A stretch of 64,000 nt of DNA from Astrothelium macrocarpum (Eukaryota > Ascomycota > Dothideomycetes > Trypetheliales > Trypetheliaceae). Below, piece after piece: positions 58,597 to 64,000 of this stretch. Both the position numbers and the translations under genes were made by a program. Each line of letters opens with the position of its first letter. Positions within the stretch are counted from its first letter, which is position 1. The stretch spans positions 310,001 to 374,000 of the forward strand of contig JAGEMR010000018.1 in the NCBI GenBank assembly GCA_021030915.1, written 5' to 3'. Under the pieces are notes generated by a model. It did no database searches, was not told where the DNA came from, and worked only from the letters and a program-made list of their open reading frames with translations.

Positions 58597-60057
58597 TCAA
58601 GAATTTTCAATTGCCGCCAGATCTACTCCTTCCACACGCCACATATACCACATAAATAGACTCCTACAGACGTTAATTGCAGTCAATTCGTGAATTCAAC
58701 ATCATCTTACCTATACGGCGCAAACTTGGCTGAATGCTCCAACATTTCTTTTTCACTCAAATACTTCCATTTCCCTCCTCCCTTTGCCTTTAGTTTACTT
58801 ACGTCCTTGCCCAGGTATGCCGCCATTCCTCTCCTATCCGCCCACAAAGCATCAGCATGACATTCCCAGAGACAGACAAGAGCAGGCAACAAGGGAGAAA
58901 CATAAAAGGACCTACTGCACCCCCAAATCCCCTGTCGAAAAGACATCCATTCGCTTCAACCCAAAGCACGCAAACATCTCCACACTCCACCTCCCCAGCC
59001 CCCTCACTGCCGTCAATTTTTCCAACACTTCCTCATCCGACGCTTCCGCCAACATCTCCGCCGTTAGCTCCCGACTCGCAAACTTTTGCGCCAAGCCTTG
59101 AATGTACTCGGCTTTGCGCTGAGACAGGCCCGCGGTGCGCAGGAAACTGAGGTCGGCAGCGGCGACGGTGGAGGGGGTAGGGAAGGTAGGCGGGGTGAAA
59201 TGGTTAGGGCCGTCGGCAGAAGGGACTTGTGGGTTGAAGAGGCCGATGAATTTATTCTTGATGGATTTGGCTGCTGCGCCAGAGACCTGAGCATGCATAC
59301 ATTAGTCCACCAGACATGCTACAATCTACCCAAGATCTCCAAGTCATCGCCATCCCCAGTCACCCTTCTCATTTACCCACTACTTGAGCCCGACAGGCAA
59401 CCAGCAAAAGCGTAGACGCATGGCCAAAAGAAGGGGAAAAAAAAGAGAGAAACACACCTGCTGCGCCATAATCCCACTCGCCAAACTCCGCCACGGATCC
59501 ACCTCCTCCGCGAGCCCCTCCGGCGCAAAAATGCGACACCGATGCGCATCCACCAGCCGCCGCAGCCGCGGATCCACCTTGCACAAGTGCGCACACGCCT
59601 CGTCGAGCAGCGTTGCCGTCGTCGTCCCTTCTCCTTCCGCGGACGCGCTGGGCCACGCAACCACGTGCTCGCCGCCGGGCGTCGCGAGCGGCGCGTTGGT
59701 GAGGTGCGGCGCCGCGGGTCGCGATGGGGGTGGGGGCGTGGCGTCGTCGATGTCGCCGGTGGAGTAGCTGGCGCGGAGGGGCGTGGTGGATGTCATGAGG
59801 TGGATTGCTGACGGGGTGGGTGTGAGAGCTGGGGGTTGGACGGGGGAGATGGCGGTGGTGTCGTGGTTGGTTTTGCGTTTTTTGCGTGGTGTTTGGGGGG
59901 GCTTGTCGGCGGGTGGTGGCATGGCTTTTTGAGTTGGTTTGGCTTTTTTGGCTTTTGTGGTGATTTTTTTGGTGGTGATGGCCGTGACTTCTGTGCTGTT
60001 GGTCCCATTTGAAGTGGTAGTGAGTGATTGAATGCGTGTTGAGCGTCTGGTCGACAT
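58597..60057 (-). CDS. MAG1: DNA-3-methyladenine glycosylase II (Mag1/AlkA type)
   Basis: Exons 60057-59458, 59286-58916, 58833-58711 and 58663-58597 encode 386 residues; the 67-nt last exon (LFMWYMWRVEGVDLAAIEN) shows the protein does not end at 58711. The N-terminus is disordered and Lys-rich (KKITTKAKKAK, TPRKKRK), a likely nuclear signal. The HhH-GPD core includes ASGIMAQQVSGAAAKSI, AGLSQRKAEYIQGLAQ, the hairpin VRGLGRWSVEMFACFGL and the catalytic Asp in STGDLGVQ. It removes alkylated purines, the first step of base-excision repair. The first intron is 171 nt, the longest here. Confidence 0.94.
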
Positions 60058-60800
60058 GGTGGGCTGTTGGTTGTATGCTTGAAGGAAGATGGGAAGGGGA
60101 AGGTGCTTATAGATGCGACAATTGGGAAAGGGCAGTGCTGTCGTAAACTTCGGGATACTGATAAGACCGACTTTTAGAGAATTTTTTTTGATCATGCAGA
60201 GAAGAAAACAGGGATATGAGATCAAAGGATTGTATTTTGTAAAATCGTTCGAGACATCATTAAGCTAGAAAGAGGAGGTTGGCAGCTCTGACGCAATAGG
60301 CTTTTCTCAACAGTGATCAGTCTATGACGGATCTTGTACTATTTGAAAAGGGAGCAAAGCAGTTCATAACAGTCAGAGGAAATGAAACAAAGGAAACGGC
60401 TTGATGCGAGGATATTACATGTCGAGTCCTCAGCTTAGAGTTGACTCATTGGCACTATGATCCGGGTCACGGGAAAGATCTCGGTGTATCGAAGAACTCT
60501 TCAACGCCATTGGTCAATTCACCGGTAGGGCTTTGGATTTGGCTATTGCTTTTGAATTTGATATGTCATACTTTACATTCTAACACAGTCTATTCAGTGG
60601 GTCTAAGTTTGATTGGGCTTTGAAATGATCTATCATTGACAGGAAACTCTGTAACCTTTTATATGGATAGGCTTCAGCGTCTCTTATATTTACAGATTGT
60701 GCTCTAGTGTTACAGGCACGGGTTTGCCCCTTCAGAGAACAAGGCCGTTTTCTTGATCGAGATGCCATTCGGGAATTTTCAGGGTTTATTAGAGCCTCAG
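60058..60800. other. Intergenic, no gene seen
   Basis: A 743-bp stretch between MAG1's start and the QCR7 3' end, A/T-rich, without supported features. Confidence 0.4.
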
Positions 60801-61385
60801 CTACCCCTTATTCTTCGTTGGAACCATGGAATCCAGTTCTTCCCTTTCCTTGTTCTCCCGTTCAATTTCTTCGACTAGGAATGATAGATACGGATAATCC
60901 TAGGACAAAGCATCAGTATTTGGACGTACTCCATTGCGCAAAAGCATGGGAAGAGTGTTCCTACCTGTTCCGGCTTCGTCCATTCCGTCTTAGGTAGAAT
61001 TGAATGGGATAGTGACAACTATATGGCATCAATTGGTATTTTCATGAATTCGGGTACCAGAGATAGTGTACCTGGAAGGCGCGGCGCAGGCGGAAAACAC
61101 GATCATAAGCTTCTTTTGGTGGCAGTCTCGAAAGAGCCTTCTTTACGGTGTCGCTCTCTTCTGGAATGAGGTCATCGGATCTGGCGGGTACGGCATTAGT
61201 AACGCGGTGGAGACGGATACAAGATGGATTGACATTTGACTTGGGCAAAAGATGGGTGTTGCAACATACAGCAATCCAAGCTGTCTGTGACCTTTGGCAT
61301 TGCCGTACCAGTCAGCCAAGGGCTGCACCCATCGTCTAAGCCAAGGCCTAGCCCGAATGAACGGGGCAAGAGATGGCTTCGACAT
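60801..61385 (-). CDS. QCR7: Ubiquinol-cytochrome c reductase subunit 7
   Basis: Four small exons (61385-61270, 61180-61072, 61018-60965, 60899-60801) give 125 residues, the family's size. The N-terminus MSKPSLAPFIRARPWLRRWV and PLADWYGNAKGHRQLGL are typical. After intron 1 comes SDDLIPEESDTVKKALSRLP, then PPKEAYDRVFRLRRAFQ; exon 3 gives LSLSHSILPKTEWTKPEQ and exon 4 ends with EEIERENKEREELDSM. All phases fit and each intron has GT/AG ends. The protein is a matrix-facing subunit of complex III that contacts cytochrome b. Introns of 89, 53 and 65 nt interrupt the frame so often that single frames hide the gene. Divergent from the NAD+ carrier gene. Confidence 0.93.
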
Positions 61386-61976
61386 GCTCAAGCGTGTCCT
61401 GCAGTCGGGTACGAGGTGTCAAGATGTGTAACGAGAGTACAATGGCAACGATATTCAAAACTTCAACAGACGTCTGGTTTGATCCCTGCGCAGGTGTTCG
61501 AGAAGCTAGATCGGTCACGTGCGCGAGTGGAATCGATTGGATGGGAGGAATTCGGCCGGAGTTTTTGGGGCCCACTAAGACTGACAAAGCAAGCTGGTCA
61601 TCTTGCAGATAGGGAACCCCACGAGAAGAACATTCCGCCTCTCTCACTTCTTCCCTTCTCCCCTTCTCCCCTCAGCCTGCCCTTCACCAATTCTCGAACA
61701 CTCCATCACTCAACGAACTCGCCATCATCCCGTCCATCTCATTCTTCCCGAATCCATCCTTGACCTGATACTGCCTCCCATGGCGTTCGTCAATCGCTAG
61801 TACTGTGTCACGCGAAGTGCTGCGGGGCTAGTACTCCGCACACTTTCCAAGCTTCCCAGAGCACACCCATCACAATTAATTCATTCCTCAACTCCCTAAT
61901 CGTGATCTGTCGGGTGGTCGGAAGCTCCATGTCCGCGCTGGGAGGCATCTGAATCTGTTTGCCCTCACAATCCGAA
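61386..61976. promoter_or_regulatory. Divergent promoter QCR7 / NAD+ carrier with CACGTG and CCAAT
   Basis: Between two mitochondrial genes reading apart. A palindromic CACGTG is at 61516-61521 and a CCAAT (minus strand; ATTGG on +) at 61536-61540, about 130-150 bp upstream of QCR7. In yeast, Cbf1-type and Hap-type sites occur at respiratory genes. A C/T-rich tract (61625-61780) leads to the carrier. Function is inferred; CACGTG also occurs in other intergenic parts of the window. Confidence 0.45.
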
Positions 61977-62045
61977 ATGTCAATTGAAGGCCCCTCAGCG
62001 CGGACAACGAATACCACTGCGCAGTATGCCACTACTTCAACAAAC

Positions 62046-63263
62046 ATGGCTGCGCAAAAAGCGCCGGAAGACCATGTCGCTCTCAGAAAACCTCTATCAA
62101 GCTTAGCCGTCTACACTGCTCGCCTCCCTAGCAGTTCCATCAACAGTTTTTGCGGAGCAATGGCTGGCGTTGCTTCCGGCATAGTCACGTGTCCCTTGGA
62201 TGTCATAAAAACAAAATTACAAGCCCAAAGTAGCTTTCGTCCTTTCGACGATCCACACAAAAGAAGTTCGAGGAAGTTGTATTCGGGCATGATTGGTACT
62301 GCCCGGACAATATGGAGTCAAGATGGTTTGCGAGGAATGTACAAGGGACTCGGACCAATGCTTGGAGGCTATCTTCCAACTTGGGCTGTCTATATGACTG
62401 TATACGAGGGCTCCAGAGATTTCTATTATGGCAAGATAGGTGAGAAAGACGGACTGATCTTCTCAAGAAGCAGCATCACTAATCAGTGTGGGATAGACAA
62501 TAAGTGGGTTGCTCGAGTCTATGCTTCCGTCACCGCAGGAGCTTGCTCCACTCTCGTCACCAATCCCATTTGGGTCATTAAGACAAGATTACAAGCCCAA
62601 GCAAGCCCGCATGCTTCCGGTAATGCTAGATCACAGTGGTACTATAAGAATACCCTACATGCAGCAAAAACAATGTACAAAAAGGAAGGAATTCTCGCGT
62701 TCTATTCAGGGTTAGCCCCAGCGCTCCTTGGCCTCACTCATGTTGCCATTCAGTTTCCGCTTTACGAATTCCTCAAAACCTATTTTACTGGTCTCGAGAT
62801 GGGGGAGAATTCTGCACAGGACAAAAACGCCAATTACCTTGGCATAGCTGGCGCAACATTTCTAAGTAAAATCTGTGCCACCTCCGCTACATATCCGCAC
62901 GAAGTACTCCGAACACGCCTTCAAACTCAGCAGCGACAGCTGCCTGCTCACTCTCCTGATGGTATATCTCATCGAGGAAGTATGGGGGATCCTCCATTTC
63001 GCCGTTTACATCCTCCTTCCTCAAGCGATGGCATGATTAACACGGAACGTTATAAAGGTGTTGTAAATACGGTTCGCATCATTCTTCGAGAAGAAGGGTG
63101 GCGAGCTTTCTATAATGGCATGGGTGTCAACATGGTTCGCGCAGTGCCGGCTGCAATGACAACCATGCTCACCTTTGAAACATTGAAGAAAATGATGCAT
63201 CAATTGCAACATGAGGGGCAGAACATCCTAGAGGTCGAGGAAGGACATGGCTCGCTTACTTGA
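62046..63263 (+). CDS. YIA6: Mitochondrial NAD+ transporter (Yia6/Ndt1-type carrier)
   Basis: Exons 62046-62439 and 62497-63263 give 386 residues from the ATG with the better context (CAAACATGGC); an in-frame ATG at 61977 would add 23 residues. Three carrier repeats show CPLDVIKTKLQAQ, NPIWVIKTRLQAQ and YPHEVLRTRLQTQ, with GYLPTWAVYMTVYE and YSGLAPALLGLTHVAIQFPL, the pattern of yeast Yia6/Yea6 NAD+ carriers. A related pyrimidine-nucleotide or FAD carrier is less likely because of these signature segments. The 57-nt intron (62440-62496) is in frame and stop-free; its removal restores KIDNKWVARVYASVTAG. A 40-residue polar insert rich in Ser and Pro sits in the matrix loop of repeat three. Confidence 0.88.
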   Translation: MAAQKAPEDHVALRKPLSSLAVYTARLPSSSINSFCGAMAGVASGIVTCPLDVIKTKLQAQSSFRPFDDPHKRSSRKLYSGMIGTARTIWSQDGLRGMYKGLGPMLGGYLPTWAVYMTVYEGSRDFYYGKIGEKDGLIFSRSSITNQCGIDNKWVARVYASVTAGACSTLVTNPIWVIKTRLQAQASPHASGNARSQWYYKNTLHAAKTMYKKEGILAFYSGLAPALLGLTHVAIQFPLYEFLKTYFTGLEMGENSAQDKNANYLGIAGATFLSKICATSATYPHEVLRTRLQTQQRQLPAHSPDGISHRGSMGDPPFRRLHPPSSSDGMINTERYKGVVNTVRIILREEGWRAFYNGMGVNMVRAVPAAMTTMLTFETLKKMMHQLQHEGQNILEVEEGHGSLT

Positions 63264-63827
63264 TACCCCACAGTTTCTAGGCGGTGTTACGCGTTGGTCC
63301 ATTTGAGCGTTTCTCATCCATACGTCCGCAAACCTTGTATACATTTCATTTTAACAGTGCTTGCGGATGCATCGCCGCTTGATGTACTTGAGAACTTGCG
63401 GGACTGCGGCGTTTACGGTCCGTAGTTATGGATTCGCTTTGGAGAAAGCGAGTTTCTGCCATCACTTTCTTTTCCAGAATACGTTATGATGGTTGAGCTG
63501 CGGCGGTGGCATAGTACACAGATTATTGTAACTCCTATGCGGACACAGAATCTTGTTAGGGTTATTGTCGCAGGGTGCTGCAGTACTAGCCTGCAAAATA
63601 TGTACATACGAGGAATTTGCCCTCCTAAAGTCTACCCCAATTCATACTCGACTTGAAGAATCACCTCAATTGCCTTCTGCTACGCGTTCACAAACCAAGT
63701 CTTTCGTTGAGTCTATGACTACCATCTATTTCTAGAAACGTCTATAGTCGATATGCATGCTCTATTTGACCGAGATTTTCCAAGAGCAGGCCCAGCCTGT
63801 CCAATCTAACCAGACTTTCCATCATGT
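63264..63827. other. Convergent intergenic region
   Basis: The 3' flanks of the NAD+ carrier and of the gene entering from the right. No supported gene within these 564 bp. Confidence 0.4.
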
Positions 63828-63932
63828 TCAAAGCATGGCCCTTGGCTGCTCTTTCTTGGCCATTGCCTGCGCAACCATCCTTCTCTGTACTTTTCCTGTC
63901 GCCGTCTTGGGCATCACATCGGTGAAGTAAAT
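63828..63932 (-). CDS. Last exon of an AMP-binding acyl-CoA synthetase/ligase (5' part off window)
   Basis: This exon of 35 codons, stop included, starts after the acceptor GATTTTAG (branch CTACTAATG) and reads IYFTDVMPKTATGKVQRRMV with a basic end KKEQPRAML. PKTATGK is the C-terminal A10 motif of the acyl-adenylate-forming family, whose Lys catalyses adenylation. The IYFTDVMPKTATGK context is closest to Pcs60/FAT2-like peroxisomal acyl-CoA ligases, but the last residues are not a typical SKL signal. The preceding exon is probably beyond 64000; no good donor is visible in the last 60 bases. Confidence 0.75.
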   Translation of the reverse strand: MYFTDVMPKTATGKVQRRMVAQAMAKKEQPRAML

Positions 63933-64000
63933 CTAAAATCATTCACATTAGTAGGTCATTCAATCAATAAACGACTTTTCTTTCCCCCGCGTCAAAGATT

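Noticed and set aside
5936..61521. CACGTG sites in many intergenic regions as a common regulon
   Set aside because: About as many six-base palindromes are expected by chance in 64 kb; only the QCR7 promoter case, with a nearby CCAAT, is mentioned further.
61236..61763. A 175-codon + strand frame over QCR7 and its promoter
   Set aside because: Starts with TTG, runs antisense to two QCR7 exons and then through C/T-rich promoter sequence.

Overview
The window is nuclear DNA of a filamentous ascomycete (Pezizomycotina). The evidence is a set of typical fungal genes (ECM33, a GT62 mannosyltransferase, a SUR7-type membrane protein, a CCE1 resolvase, an Elongator Elp1) interrupted by about 42 short introns, mostly 45-95 nt, with GTRNGY-like donors and CTAAY-like branch points. 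Several proteins look most like Leotiomycetes homologues, but that is an impression from memory, not a search. I see no transposon, rRNA or CRISPR array, and I recognised no tRNA.

Left part (1-20 kb) is dense housekeeping: a partial AFG1-family mitochondrial ATPase, a DUF7918 protein, the proteasome-tethering factor STS1, the exosome helicase MTR4 divergent from a 75-residue cytochrome oxidase subunit, ELP1 in eight exons, a small membrane protein, glutathione reductase, and an SPF45-like splicing factor.

Middle part (20-38 kb) is accessory and gene-poor: a decayed membrane-protein gene, a large Leu-Pro-Ser repeat surface protein, an imperfect tandem repeat, a secreted PNGase A with a small unknown gene behind it, a DUF1279 (FAM210-like) mitochondrial protein, and a reading frame carrying internal stops.

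Right part (38-64 kb) mixes cell-surface functions (SKG6-type membrane protein, secreted PLC-like protein, SUR7-like tetraspan, GT62 mannosyltransferase, ECM33) with DNA maintenance (CCE1 Holliday-junction resolvase, MAG1 3-methyladenine glycosylase) and mitochondrial genes (QCR7 in four small exons, an NAD+ carrier). It also has a SWIM-RING protein, a divergent bHLH-like protein, and the last exon of an acyl-CoA ligase at the edge.

The most unusual signal is not a gene. Many genes contain a GC-rich island whose left arm is C-rich and right arm G-rich on the + strand. I count about eleven such islands, all with the same C-to-G order whichever strand is coding. Other points of note are a frame-preserving intron placed between the two redox-active cysteines of glutathione reductase, and a repeat gene with no in-frame ATG in its long exon.
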